From Actinoplanes campanulatus (GTDB lineage: Bacteria > Actinomycetota > Actinomycetes > Mycobacteriales > Micromonosporaceae), in assembly GCF_014647795.1 (NCBI RefSeq), contig NZ_BMPW01000002.1, positions 124,001 to 188,000 on the forward strand: 64,000 bases of DNA, given 5' to 3'. Every line of letters starts with the position of its first letter. Positions within the stretch are counted from its first letter, which is position 1. Shown here one piece after another: positions 25,555-40,761 of this stretch. The notes below the pieces were generated by a model. It made no database searches, was not told the origin of the DNA, and saw only the letters and a list, made by a program, of their open reading frames with translations. The translations under genes and the position numbers were made by a program.

Positions 25555-25821
25555 TCAGACGGCCAGCGAGCGGGCCCGGCGGGGCCGGGACGCCGGACGG
25601 GTGGCGATCATGGCGGCGACCGCGCGGGCGGTCTCCGCGCGGGCCGCGGCCCGGGCCCGGTCGGCCTGGATGGCGTCCCACGCGTTGTCGCGTGCGGTCC
25701 GCACGTTGTCCGATCCGACGACGGCGCGCTGCACCCCGGTGGCGACCTCGGCCGCGACGGACACCAGGACCCGTGAGACGGCGGCGAAATTCATCGGCTG
25801 GTTCAGCATGTCGGTGGCCAT
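25555..25821 (-). CDS. Small hypothetical protein (88 aa)
   Basis: From ATG 25821 (CGGAG 8 bases upstream; ATG 25836 and an upstream GTG are alternatives) it encodes 88 residues: an N-terminal MLNQPMNFAAVSRVLVSVAAEVATG helix, an Ala/Arg-rich amphipathic helix and a basic tail RPASRPRRARSLAV. It is antisense in orientation between the Trp membrane protein and trpC. Not recognised; real but unproven. Confidence 0.6.
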   Translation of the reverse strand: MATDMLNQPMNFAAVSRVLVSVAAEVATGVQRAVVGSDNVRTARDNAWDAIQADRARAAARAETARAVAAMIATRPASRPRRARSLAV

Positions 25822-26147
25822 GGGTCGACTCCGCATCAATCGTCCGGCTGGCTGACGGCGTCGGTGACGGCGCCGGGACAAGTCTGCCCGAGTCACACGA
25901 TGGCCGAGTCCTATTTCCGCACGGTGACACCCGTGTCAACGTGGAGTGGCATCGGCCGAATGGCGGAGGTGCCCCAGTACAGCGGGGCGCGAGCGGCGTC
26001 ACCATGTGAGGGATGAGACATCGGTGCGGGGCAGCCTGGCATTATGCCGGAGTCCATTCCGTGAGGCGCGCCATACCCCCAGGAGGCCGTCACCCCCTGT
26101 CACCTCCTAGCATCAGGCCGAAGACACCCGGAGAGGGGAGTCATTAG
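25822..26147. other. Regulatory-looking gap upstream of trpC
   Basis: No gene found. TGACAC-CC-GTGTCA (25925-25938) is a perfect palindrome. Closer to trpC, AGGAGG (26081-26086) faces CCTCCT (26103-26108) around two copies of GTCACC, a small stem-loop 40 bases before the trpC GTG. This is the likely promoter and operator region of trpCBA; no leader peptide rich in Trp codons was seen. Confidence 0.5.
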
Positions 26148-27014
26148 GTGACATCCGATCAGGCGGAAGCGGGCAGTGGCGGACCCGCGCGCGGAGCGGC
26201 TTCGCAGAACGTGCTCGAGGAGATCCTCGCCGGCGTCCGTGAAGACGTAGCGGCGCGGCAGGCGGCGATGCCCCTGGAGAAGGTGCGTGAGCTCGCGGCG
26301 GCGGCGCCGCCCGCGATCGACGCGTACGCGGCGTTGCGCAAGCCCGGGGTGGCGGTGATCGCCGAGGTGAAGCGGGCGTCGCCGTCGAAGGGCGCGCTCG
26401 CCGACATTCCCGACCCGGCCGAGCTGGCCGGGGAGTACGCGGCCGGCGGTGCCCGCTGCATCAGCGTCCTCACCGAGGGCCGCTGGTTCGGCGGCTCGCT
26501 CGACGACCTCGCCGCGGTCCGTGCCGCGGTGCGGATCCCGGTCCTGCGCAAGGACTTCGTGGTCTCCAGCTACCAGGTGCACGAGGCCCGCGCGCACGGC
26601 GCCGACCTGGTCCTGCTGATCGTCGCCGCACTGGAGCAGAACGTTCTGGTCGGCCTCCTCGAGCGCATCGAGTCGCTGGGCATGACGGCCCTCGTCGAGG
26701 TGCACAACGAGGAGGAGGCGGATCGGGCTCTGGAGGCGAACGCGAAGGTCATCGGCGTCAACGCCCGGGACCTGCGCACCCTTCAGGTGGACCGGTCGGT
26801 GTTCGAGCGCATCGCGCCCGGCCTGCCGCAGAACGTCGTGAAGATCGCCGAGTCCGGTGTGCGAGGCCCGCACGACCTGATCCGGTACGCGTCGGCCGGC
26901 GCCGACGCGGTGCTGGTCGGTGAGGGCCTGGTGACCCAGAAGTCGCCGCGTGACGCGGTGGCCGAGCTGGTCAACGCCGGCAACCACCCGGCCACGCCGA
27001 GGCCGGTCCGGTGA
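26148..27014 (+). CDS. trpC: Indole-3-glycerol phosphate synthase
   Basis: TrpC closes the indole ring from CdRP. 288 residues of a (beta/alpha)8 barrel with [13 protein letters not shown] (about 74-86, catalytic Lys), [50 protein letters not shown] and the phosphate site ESGVRG. The N-terminus is extended by about 20 residues over many homologues ([16 protein letters not shown]), so a later start is possible, though GTG 26148 follows GGGGAG. Overlaps trpB by GTGA. Confidence 0.96.
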   Translation: MTSDQAEAGSGGPARGAASQNVLEEILAGVREDVAARQAAMPLEKVRELAAAAPPAIDAYAALRKPGVAVIAEVKRASPSKGALADIPDPAELAGEYAAGGARCISVLTEGRWFGGSLDDLAAVRAAVRIPVLRKDFVVSSYQVHEARAHGADLVLLIVAALEQNVLVGLLERIESLGMTALVEVHNEEEADRALEANAKVIGVNARDLRTLQVDRSVFERIAPGLPQNVVKIAESGVRGPHDLIRYASAGADAVLVGEGLVTQKSPRDAVAELVNAGNHPATPRPVR

Positions 27015-28252
27015 GCGCGGAGACGTTGCCGGACCTCGCCGGGCACTTCGGCAGGTTCGGCGGACGGTTCGTGCCCGAGGCGCTGATCAAGGCGCTGGAC
27101 GAGCTGGAGGCGGCGTACCGGTCGGCGAAGCGGGACCCGGAGTTCCAGGCCCGCTTCCAGGATCTGCTGCTCAACTACGCGGCCGTCCCGTCGCTGCTGT
27201 ACCGGGCGACCCGGCTGTCCGAGGCGCTGGGCGCGGAGATCCTGCTGAAGCGGGAGGACCTGAACCACACCGGCGCCCACAAGGTGCGCAACGTGCTGGG
27301 CCAGGCGCTGCTCGCCAAGCGGATGGGCAAGCCCCGGGTGATCGCCGAGACCGGCGCCGGCCAGCACGGCGTGGCCAGCGCGACCGCGGCCGCCCTGCTG
27401 GACCTGGAGTGCGTCGTCTACATGGGCGAGACCGACACCCAGCGGCAGGCGCTGAACGTGGCCCGGATGCGGATGCTAGGCGCCACCGTGATCCCGGTGA
27501 CCAACGGCTCGCGCACCCTGAAGGACGCGCTCAACGAGGCGCTGCGCGACTGGGTCTCCACCGTCGATACCACCCACTACCTGCTCGGGACGGCGGCCGG
27601 GCCGCACCCGTTCCCGGAGCTGGTGCGTGACTTCGTGGGCGGCATCGGCGTCGAGGCCCGGGCCCAGTGCCTGGAGCAGCTCGGCCGGCTGCCGGACGCG
27701 GTGGCCGCGTGCGTGGGCGGCGGGTCGAACGCGATCGGCATCTTCCACGCCTTCGTGCCCGACGAGAGCGTCCGGCTGTACGGCTTCGAGGCCGGCGGCG
27801 ACGGGATGGAGACCGGCCGGCACGCGGCGTCGATCACCGGTGGGTCGGTCGGCGTGCTGCACGGCAACCGCACTTACCTGCTCCAGGACGACGACGGCCA
27901 GACCATCGAGTCGCACTCGATCTCGGCGGGCCTGGACTACCCGGGTGTCGGCCCGGAGCACGCCTGGCTGCACGACACCGGCCGGGCGGTCTACGAGCCG
28001 GTCACCGACGCCGAGGCGATGGCCGCGTTCCAGCTGCTCTGCCGTACCGAGGGGATCATCCCGGCGATCGAGAGTTCGCACGCCCTGGCCGGCGCCGCGA
28101 AGATCGCCCCGCGGCTGCGCGAGGAACTCGGCCGGACCCCGACGATCGTGGTGAACCTGTCCGGTCGCGGCGACAAGGACGTGCACACCGCCGGCGCCTA
28201 CTTCGGCCTGCTGGACCAGGTGGAGACGGTCGTACCGGGGGAGAACACGTGA
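27011..28252 (+). CDS. trpB: Tryptophan synthase beta chain
   Basis: TrpB condenses indole with serine on PLP. 413 residues: [20 protein letters not shown] contains the PLP lysine, [13 protein letters not shown] the Glu of the active site, and [12 protein letters not shown] the phosphate-binding loop. The COMM domain and the C-terminal [12 protein letters not shown] motif are intact. It is coupled to trpC and trpA by four-base GTGA overlaps, allowing equimolar alpha and beta chains. Confidence 0.98.
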   Translation: MSAETLPDLAGHFGRFGGRFVPEALIKALDELEAAYRSAKRDPEFQARFQDLLLNYAAVPSLLYRATRLSEALGAEILLKREDLNHTGAHKVRNVLGQALLAKRMGKPRVIAETGAGQHGVASATAAALLDLECVVYMGETDTQRQALNVARMRMLGATVIPVTNGSRTLKDALNEALRDWVSTVDTTHYLLGTAAGPHPFPELVRDFVGGIGVEARAQCLEQLGRLPDAVAACVGGGSNAIGIFHAFVPDESVRLYGFEAGGDGMETGRHAASITGGSVGVLHGNRTYLLQDDDGQTIESHSISAGLDYPGVGPEHAWLHDTGRAVYEPVTDAEAMAAFQLLCRTEGIIPAIESSHALAGAAKIAPRLREELGRTPTIVVNLSGRGDKDVHTAGAYFGLLDQVETVVPGENT

Positions 28253-29046
28253 GTATCGCGCAGACGTTCGCGAAGGCCAAGGCGGAGAACCGGTCGGTGC
28301 TGGTCGGCTGTATGCCGGCCGGGTTCCCGACGGTCGAGCACAGCATCGAGCAGATGATCGCGATGCACGAGGCCGGCTGCGACGTGATCGAGGTCGAGCT
28401 GCCGTACTCGGACCCGGTGATGGACGGCCCGGTCATCCAGAAGGCCAGCGACATCGCGCTCGCCAACGGCGTCCGCACCCGGGACACCCTGAAGATCATC
28501 GAGGCGGTGGCGTCCGCGGGCGCCACGGTCGTGCTGATGACCTACTGGAACCCCGTCGAGAAGTACGGTGTCGACGCGTTCGCCCGGGACCTGGCCGCGG
28601 CCGGGGCCACCGGGATGATCACGCCGGACCTGATCCCGGACGAGGCGGCCGAGTGGATCGCCGCGTCCGACGCCCACCGGATCGACCGGACGTTCCTGGT
28701 GGCGCCGTCGTCGACCGACGAGCGGATCGCGATGACCCTGGAGAACTGCCGGGGTTTCGTCTACGCCACCGCGCTGATGGGCGTCACCGGCGCCCGTAAG
28801 GCGGTGTCGTCGCAGGCGCCCGAACTGGTCGCCCGGATCCGGTCGATCGACCCGGAGATGCCGGTCGGTGTCGGCCTGGGCGTCGGCAACGGCAGGCAGG
28901 CCGCCGAGGTGGCCGCCTTCTCCGACGGCGTGATCGTGGGCAGCGCCCTGATCCGGTCCGTGCTGGAGGCGCCCGACCGGGCCACCGGTCTGCGCGATCT
29001 GCGTGCCCTGAGCGCCGAACTGGCCGAAGGCGTCCGGGACCGCTGA
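28249..29046 (+). CDS. trpA: Tryptophan synthase alpha chain
   Basis: TrpA cleaves indole-3-glycerol phosphate and passes indole to TrpB. 265 residues from GTG 28249 inside the trpB stop. The catalytic Glu is in [17 protein letters not shown], with Asp in the same block. The signature [13 protein letters not shown], loop 6 [11 protein letters not shown] and the phosphate site GVGLGVGNG are present. It is the last gene of the trp cluster, followed by a terminator hairpin. Confidence 0.97.
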   Translation: MSIAQTFAKAKAENRSVLVGCMPAGFPTVEHSIEQMIAMHEAGCDVIEVELPYSDPVMDGPVIQKASDIALANGVRTRDTLKIIEAVASAGATVVLMTYWNPVEKYGVDAFARDLAAAGATGMITPDLIPDEAAEWIAASDAHRIDRTFLVAPSSTDERIAMTLENCRGFVYATALMGVTGARKAVSSQAPELVARIRSIDPEMPVGVGLGVGNGRQAAEVAAFSDGVIVGSALIRSVLEAPDRATGLRDLRALSAELAEGVRDR

Positions 29047-29053
29047 GCGAGAG

Positions 29054-29081
29054 GGGCACCGGCGAGAAATAGCCGGTGCCC
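29054..29081 (+). terminator. Hairpin after trpA
   Basis: GGGCACCGGC and GCCGGTGCCC form a 10-bp perfect stem with an 8-base A-rich loop, starting 7 bases after the trpA stop. There is no T-tract. It separates the trp operon from lgt. Confidence 0.7.
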
Positions 29082-29123
29082 TGGGCATCACATATCGGTT
29101 CTCCAGCGGTAGCGTGTGCACCC

Positions 29124-30194
29124 GTGAACATCGCCGCCATCCCCAGTCCCACCGAGTCGGTGTGGCACCTCCTCGGGTTCCCGATCCGGGCGTACGCGCT
29201 CTGCATCATCGCCGGCATGGTCGTCGCGACCCTGCTGATGGAGCAGCGGCTGCGCCACCGGGGGGTGGCGCCGTGGACCTCGCTGGACATGGTGGTCTGG
29301 GCGGTGCCGTTCGGCATCATCGGCGCCCGGATCTACCACCTGATCACCTCCCCGCAGGAGTATTTCGGCGCCGGCGGCGACCCGGTCCGGGCCCTCTACA
29401 TCTGGGAGGGCGGCCTCGGCATCTGGGGCGCGGTGGCCGGTGGCGCGGTGGGCGCCTGGATCGCGTCGCGCCAGATCGGCCTGCCGCTGAGCGTGTTCGC
29501 CGACGCCCTCGCGCCCGCGTTGCCGGTGGCGCAGGCGATCGGCCGGTTCGGCAACTGGTTCAACAACGAGCTGTACGGGAAGGTCACCACCCTGCCGTGG
29601 GGCCTCGAGGTGCACGAGATGGACTCGGCGAACCCGGGCCACGCCACGGTGATCGACGGCGAGGCGGTGACCAAGCCGGACCTCTACCACCCGACGTTCG
29701 CGTACGAGGTGATCTGGAACCTCGGTGTCGCCGCCCTGGTCTGGCTGCTGGACCGGAAGTTCAAGTTCGGCCGTGGCCGGGCCTTCGCGCTGTACGTGAT
29801 GGCCTACACCGCCGGCCGCCTGTGGATCGAGATGCTGCGCGTCGACGAGGCGAACACCTTCTTCGGCATCCGTCTCAACGTGTTCGTCTCGATCGTCGTC
29901 TTCGTGGGCGCGTTGATCTACTTCCTCGTGGTGAAGGGCCCCCGCGAGTACGTGGTGCCGATCGACGCCCCGGAGACCGCCCCCGAGCCGTCCGACGCGC
30001 CGGAGAGCGACGTCTCGCAGGTCGACGTGACCGGTGGCGAGAAGGATGCCGCCCGCAAGATGCCGATCGCCTACCAGGTGGTCAGCCGGGAGCGGTTCGA
30101 CGAGTACCAGCGCACCCACATCCTGCCGCCCGCGGAGAAGAACGACACGGTGTCGGCGACGGCCAGCGACACCCCTTCGTCCGACGAGAGCTGA
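29124..30194 (+). CDS. lgt: Prolipoprotein diacylglyceryl transferase
   Basis: Lgt transfers diacylglycerol from phosphatidylglycerol to the lipobox cysteine of prelipoproteins at the membrane. 356 residues with about seven helices. The signature GRFGNWFNNELYG (about 149-161) and ALYVMAYTAGRLWIEMLR near helix 7 are intact. From about residue 280 a hydrophilic tail is added, variable in actinobacteria. I chose GTG 29124; the ribosome site is weak. Two predicted lipoproteins (44265-45413 and livK) are potential clients. The following monooxygenase gene is 5 bases away. Confidence 0.95.
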   Translation: MNIAAIPSPTESVWHLLGFPIRAYALCIIAGMVVATLLMEQRLRHRGVAPWTSLDMVVWAVPFGIIGARIYHLITSPQEYFGAGGDPVRALYIWEGGLGIWGAVAGGAVGAWIASRQIGLPLSVFADALAPALPVAQAIGRFGNWFNNELYGKVTTLPWGLEVHEMDSANPGHATVIDGEAVTKPDLYHPTFAYEVIWNLGVAALVWLLDRKFKFGRGRAFALYVMAYTAGRLWIEMLRVDEANTFFGIRLNVFVSIVVFVGALIYFLVVKGPREYVVPIDAPETAPEPSDAPESDVSQVDVTGGEKDAARKMPIAYQVVSRERFDEYQRTHILPPAEKNDTVSATASDTPSSDES

Positions 30195-30199
30195 CCGGA

Positions 30200-31387
30200 A
30201 TGCGTACGGCCGTGGTGGTGGGCGCCGGGATGGCCGGCCTGGCCGCCGCGGGCGCGCTGTCGAGGTCCGGCTGGCGGGTGACCGTGCTGGAACGCGCGGA
30301 GCGGGTGGCCGCGCCGCCGGCCGCGGTGGTGCTCTGGCCCACCGGCCTGCGGGCCCTGGAGGCGCTGGATCCGGACGGCGGCTGGACGGCGATCGCGTCG
30401 CCGCTGCCGGACGGTGGCGTGCGCCGCCCGGACGGGCAGTGGCTGGTCGCGCCCCGGACCCGGCCCGGCGCGGGCCCGGCCCCGGCGGCCGTGCATCTGG
30501 AGGATCTGTTCGACGCGCTGGTCACGGGTCTCGGGGACGCCGAGATCCGCACCGGTTTCGAGGCGACCACGGTTCGGGTGGGCCCGCGGCAGCGGCCCGC
30601 GGTCGGCGACGGCCGCACCATGATCGAGGCGGACCTGCTGGTCGGCGCGGACGGCATCGACAGCCGGGTCAGGGCCGCGGTGGCGCCCGAGGCGGTGGCC
30701 GTCGGTTCCGGGTTCGCCGCCTGGCAGGCGGTCATCCCCGGGTTCCGGGTGCCGCGGCTGGAGGGTGACCGCAGCCTCGGCGGGGAGACGCTCGGCGCCG
30801 GCTACCGGTTCGTGGCGATCCCGCTCGGTGACCGGGCCGCCGGCCGGGGCGGGGTCTACTGGGTGGCGACGGCCGCCGGCGCGGCGCGCCCCGAGTCGCC
30901 GGCCACCCAGCTGGCCCTGTTGCGCCGGTGGTTCGCCGGCTGGCACGAGCCGGTCGGCGCGCTGCTGGACGCGACCCGGCCGGAGGATCTGGTTCCGCAG
31001 GGTGTCCGGGAGCTGCGGCCGCTGCCGCGCGCCTACGGTTTCGCCGCGGGTTCCGGTGGGGTGGTGCTGATCGGTGACGCCGCCCACGCCATGCCGCACC
31101 ATCTCGGTCAGGGCGCGTGCCTGGCGTTCGAGGACGTGGCGACGCTGCGCTCGCTGACCGCCTCGGCCGGGCCGGGCGAGGAACTCGTCGCGGCCGTCGA
31201 GACCTACAGCCGGGTGCGCCGCCCGCGCACCACCACGGTGGTGCGGCAGAACCGGCGGATGTCCGCGGTGGTTCAGGCCCGCGGCCGGCTCGCGCTGCGC
31301 GCCCGCGACGCCGCGCTCAATCACATGCGCCCGCGAATGCTGGGCCGTCATCTGGATCCGGTCGCCGATTGGACCCCACCGGACTGA
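30200..31387 (+). CDS. FAD-dependent monooxygenase (PHBH-like)
   Basis: 395 residues. The Rossmann FAD motif VVVGAGMAGLAAAGAL (about 5-20), DLLVGADGIDSRVR in the middle (the DG motif) and VLIGDAAHAMPHHLGQGACLAFED (the GD motif) are the three marks of class A flavoprotein monooxygenases. No transmembrane anchor. The substrate cannot be inferred. It lies five bases after lgt and is probably co-transcribed, but there is no functional link. A strong hairpin repeat follows. Confidence 0.9.
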   Translation: MRTAVVVGAGMAGLAAAGALSRSGWRVTVLERAERVAAPPAAVVLWPTGLRALEALDPDGGWTAIASPLPDGGVRRPDGQWLVAPRTRPGAGPAPAAVHLEDLFDALVTGLGDAEIRTGFEATTVRVGPRQRPAVGDGRTMIEADLLVGADGIDSRVRAAVAPEAVAVGSGFAAWQAVIPGFRVPRLEGDRSLGGETLGAGYRFVAIPLGDRAAGRGGVYWVATAAGAARPESPATQLALLRRWFAGWHEPVGALLDATRPEDLVPQGVRELRPLPRAYGFAAGSGGVVLIGDAAHAMPHHLGQGACLAFEDVATLRSLTASAGPGEELVAAVETYSRVRRPRTTTVVRQNRRMSAVVQARGRLALRARDAALNHMRPRMLGRHLDPVADWTPPD

Positions 31388-31781
31388 GGGATTTCTCTCC
31401 CTTCTCGCCTCCCATTCTTTCCAACCCCTATTCCGGTACGAGTGTGAGCGTTAACAAACGCATTCCCGTCCGTTCCGTGGCGCACCGCGAGCCTCTGCCC
31501 GATCCCGGCCGTAACGCGCCCGTCGGGGCGAAGCGGTGGTTCCGGCCGGCTTCTGGAGCTGTCTCGAGCGCCTCGAGGCAGCCCTGAGAGCCGGCCGGGG
31601 TTGCACGTTCAGATTGCAGGACGCGGAGGATGGAAGATCTCACATTTCCTGTGACCTGTCGGAAACAGTCGTTTCCCTGGGTCCGGAGCGGCCGAGGGCC
31701 TCCGGTCGGTAAGGGATGATCATGTGGTAGCCACTTACCGCGTACCAGATGTTGGGAAGTGTGAGGGATTCGCGCTGACCG
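31388..31781. other. Non-coding stretch after the monooxygenase gene
   Basis: No gene found. Left part: dispersed repeat copy C with a 27-bp hairpin (31425-31598). Right part: a small palindrome GGAAAC-AGTC-GTTTCC (31661-31676) and a region of lower GC ending at the convergent GNAT stop. Confidence 0.6.
31425..31598 (+). repeat. Dispersed repeat, copy C, ending in a long hairpin
   Basis: TTTCCAACCCCTATTCCGGT (31419-31438) combines the starts of copies A and B. CGCGAGCCTCTGCCC (31486-31500) matches their core. The end (31542-31598) folds into a 27-bp stem with a 3-base loop. It shares GAGCTGTCT and CAGCCCTG elements with the arms downstream of copy A. It is probably also the terminator of the monooxygenase transcript. 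Confidence 0.65.
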
Positions 31782-32654
31782 TCAGAGAGGCGCGGCGGCC
31801 GGCTCGGCGATGCAGGCCGTGCCCACCCGCCGGAAACCGACCCGGGTGTAGAGCCGCGCCACGTCGTCGTCGCCCGCGGAGAGGAACACCAGGTGCGTCC
31901 CGCCGGCCAGCAGCCGCCCGGCGAGTGTGGCCGTGAGCTGGGAGGCGTAGCCCCGGCGCCGCGCCGACGGCAGGGTCGCCACCCCGACGATCTCGGCGAC
32001 GTCCCCGCGGCGCTGGCTGGTCGCGGTCGCCACGATGCCCTCCTCCGGCGCCTCGGCCATCACCGTCACGAAGTCGCCAGTGGCGGCCAGCTCCCGGGCG
32101 TGCCGCACCGCCTCCGCGGTGGGCGGCGCCGCGGCATCCCGCTCGGCCGGGCCGGCACCCCCGATGAGCAGCACGTTCTCCGCCGACTCCAGGGGCGGCT
32201 GGTAGGCCGGGGCGGCGAAGCCGAGCCGGGCCACCGCCCGGGAGGCGCCCAGGTCGGCGGCGAACGTGGGCGTGGCGGGATCGAGCAGCCGGGTGGTGGC
32301 TCCGCGCAGCGGCAGGTCCGGCACCAGGGCCGCCGGGTCGAGCACCAGCAGCGGCGCGAGCAGCACGTCCAGCCCGGCCGAACGGGCCACCGCGAGCAGG
32401 TCGGGCGTGGTCTCGTGAACCCACTCGAAGGTCTCCGGCAACCCCAGCTCACGCTGGCGGCGCCGAACCGCGGTGAGGTCGGCCGCGGAAGGGGTGTGCG
32501 AACCCCGGACCGGGCGGGCATAGTAGGGCCAGCCCTCACCGTCGCGGACGAAGAGAACCAGCGTGCCGATCTCCTCGGCCCGCGCCCAGGGGCGGGGCAA
32601 AGCGTCGTAGAACCGCTCGAGTCGGTCGAAGAGGTCGGAATCCACTGGCGCCAT
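31782..32654 (-). CDS. GNAT-family N-acetyltransferase
   Basis: 290 residues. The C-terminal GNAT domain (about 170-285) shows VGVATLPSARRRGYASQLTATLA, the acetyl-CoA pyrophosphate loop with R/Q-x-x-G-x-A/G spacing, and VARLYTRVGFRRVG at the end. The N-terminal half (about 1-160) is a separate alpha/beta domain that retains no clear CoA loop, as in two-lobed GNAT proteins. The substrate is unknown. Divergent from gltB with about 190 bases between starts. Confidence 0.88.
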   Translation of the reverse strand: MAPVDSDLFDRLERFYDALPRPWARAEEIGTLVLFVRDGEGWPYYARPVRGSHTPSAADLTAVRRRQRELGLPETFEWVHETTPDLLAVARSAGLDVLLAPLLVLDPAALVPDLPLRGATTRLLDPATPTFAADLGASRAVARLGFAAPAYQPPLESAENVLLIGGAGPAERDAAAPPTAEAVRHARELAATGDFVTVMAEAPEEGIVATATSQRRGDVAEIVGVATLPSARRRGYASQLTATLAGRLLAGGTHLVFLSAGDDDVARLYTRVGFRRVGTACIAEPAAAPL

Positions 32655-32847
32655 CGCGCGAGACTACCGGTCGATGCGCCTGCTGTGCTATTCAGTTCGT
32701 CCGCCGATCGGTGCGCAGGATCGGTGCGAGGTGTGATCAATCCGCATCTGGCGGAGATCAGAGGCTCTTAACGTAGACTCAAGAGACTTTGCAGGGCCGA
32801 CGTCGTCCCGACCTCAGATGGAAACACCAGTGACGACAGGAGGCCCG

Positions 32848-38866
<6,019 letters not shown>

Positions 38867-38880
38867 TCACGAACCGCGGA

Positions 38881-38914
38881 AAGGCCCGTCACCGACACCG
38901 GTGGCGGGCCTTTT
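38881..38914 (+). terminator. Intrinsic terminator of gltBD
   Basis: AAGGCCCGTCACC (38881-38893) pairs with GGTGGCGGGCCTT (38900-38912) with one wobble and a 6-base loop, followed by TTTT. A textbook factor-independent terminator. Confidence 0.92.
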
Positions 38915-39324
38915 CGCCGCCCTCGGCCAAAACGCCCGTTAATGTCACGCCCGGTGCCCCCGCCAAACGGCCGTTAATGCCCGGCCCGGCCGCCGAAGCA
39001 ATGGCGCACGTCGATCTGAGAATAGTTTTCAGCCGCCGGGGCGCCCCGAGCCGGCGCCGAAACCCCGGTTGGCATCGACGAGCATGACTGCGGTCAAGGT
39101 CGTCTTCCCAGCCCACGGTACGCGCGCGGCGTGCCCCCCAAAGGGGTTGTGGCATGTGCCGACGACCACCCGAAGCCGACCGCTAGGCTGAACCGGCGGT
39201 CGCTGAAGCCCGCGGACGACGCAGCGCACCCGCCCACAGCGGGTTGACCTCGCCGTCGACACCCGCAGTTCATGCCGATGACGCGGGTCGGCCGCCGGGC
39301 CGCCCCGAAAGAAGGATTAGCCTG
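38915..39324. other. Upstream region of pyk with imperfect direct repeats
   Basis: No gene found. Two related blocks, GCCAAAACGCCCGTTAATG (from 38926) and GCCAAACGGCCGTTAATG (from 38962), lie about 36 bases apart. CTGAGAATAGTTTTCAG (39016-39032) is a near-palindrome. These may be operator elements of the pyk promoter; the regulator is unknown. Confidence 0.5.
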
Positions 39325-40761
39325 ATGGCCGTGACACGCCGCGCAAAGATCGTCTGCACGATGGGCCCCGCCACCAAGTCACCCGAGCGCATGCTCGGCC
39401 TGGTGGAAGCGGGCATGAACGTGGCCCGGATGAACTTCAGCCACGACACCCGGGAAAACCACCGGGAGATGTACGAGCTGGTCCGCGCCGCCGCCGAGCA
39501 GGCCGATCGCCCGGTCGCCATCCTCGCCGACCTCCAGGGCCCCAAGATCCGCCTCGGCAAGTTCGCCGACGGCCCGCACCGCTGGGAGACCGGCGACCGC
39601 GTCGTCATCACCAGCGACGAGATCCTCGGCACCAAAGAGCGCGTCAGCTGCACCTACAAGAAGCTCCCGCACGAGGTCAAGGTCGGCGACCGCCTCCTCA
39701 TCGACGACGGCAAGGTCGCCATCGAGGTCACCGGCGTCGACGGCGAGGACATCCACTGCCTCGTCACCGAAGGCGGCCCGGTCAGCAACAACAAGGGCGT
39801 CAGCCTCCCCAACGTCGCCGTCAGCGTCCCCGCCCTCAGCGACAAGGACGAAGAGGACCTCCGCTTCGCCCTCGGCCTTGGCGTCGACCTCGTCGCCCTC
39901 TCCTTCGTCCGCGCCGCCGAGGACATCAACCTCGTCCACAAGATCATGGACGAGGAGGGCCGCCGCGTCCCCGTCATCGCCAAGGTCGAGAAGCCCGAGG
40001 CCGTCGAGCAGCTCGAAGCCATCGTCCTCGCCTTCGACGGCGTCATGGTCGCCCGCGGCGACCTCGGCGTCGAGCTCCCCCTCGACCAGGTCCCCCTGGT
40101 CCAGAAGCGCGCCGTCCAGCTCTGCCGCGAGAACGCCAAGCCGGTCATCGTCGCCACCCAGATGCTCGACTCCATGATCGAGAACTCGCGGCCCACCCGG
40201 GCCGAGGCCTCCGACGTCGCCAACGCCGTCCTCGACGGCACCGACGCCGTCATGCTCTCCGGCGAGACCTCGGTCGGCAAATACCCGGTCCTCACCGTCA
40301 GCACCATGGCGAAGATCGTCACCACCACCGAAGCCGGCGCCATGGGCGTCCCGCGCCTCCAGCACGACCCGCGCACCCACGGCGGCGCCCTCACCGTCGC
40401 CGCCAGCCAGATCGCCCGCAACATCGGCGCCAAGGCCCTCGTCGCCTTCTCGCAGACCGGCGACACCGTCAAGCGCCTCGCCCGCCTGCACTGCGACCTG
40501 CCGCTCTACGCCTTCACCCCGGTCCCCGAGGTCCGCAACACCCTCGCCCTCAGCTGGGGCGTCGAAACCTTCCTCACCGACTTCGTCGAGCACACCGACG
40601 ACATGTTCCGGCAGGTCGACGCCAAGATGCTCAGCATGGGCCTGGCCAAGCCCGGCGACTACGTCGTCGTCGTGGCCGGCTCCCCGCCCAACGCACCCGG
40701 CTCCACCAACACCCTCCGCGTCCACCAGATCGGCTCGCTCGTCGACGCCGCCAAGGTGTGA
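39325..40761 (+). CDS. pyk: Pyruvate kinase
   Basis: Pyk transfers phosphate from PEP to ADP, the last step of glycolysis. 478 residues from ATG 39325 (GAAGGA upstream; an in-frame start at 39244 lacks a site). KIVCTMGPATKSPERM at the N-terminus, the B-domain lid, VIAKVEKPEAVEQL with catalytic Lys, DGVMVARGDLGVELP and the C-terminal allosteric domain are present. Codons end strongly in C, part of a regional strand bias. Its stop overlaps tesB by four bases. Confidence 0.97.
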   Translation: MAVTRRAKIVCTMGPATKSPERMLGLVEAGMNVARMNFSHDTRENHREMYELVRAAAEQADRPVAILADLQGPKIRLGKFADGPHRWETGDRVVITSDEILGTKERVSCTYKKLPHEVKVGDRLLIDDGKVAIEVTGVDGEDIHCLVTEGGPVSNNKGVSLPNVAVSVPALSDKDEEDLRFALGLGVDLVALSFVRAAEDINLVHKIMDEEGRRVPVIAKVEKPEAVEQLEAIVLAFDGVMVARGDLGVELPLDQVPLVQKRAVQLCRENAKPVIVATQMLDSMIENSRPTRAEASDVANAVLDGTDAVMLSGETSVGKYPVLTVSTMAKIVTTTEAGAMGVPRLQHDPRTHGGALTVAASQIARNIGAKALVAFSQTGDTVKRLARLHCDLPLYAFTPVPEVRNTLALSWGVETFLTDFVEHTDDMFRQVDAKMLSMGLAKPGDYVVVVAGSPPNAPGSTNTLRVHQIGSLVDAAKV

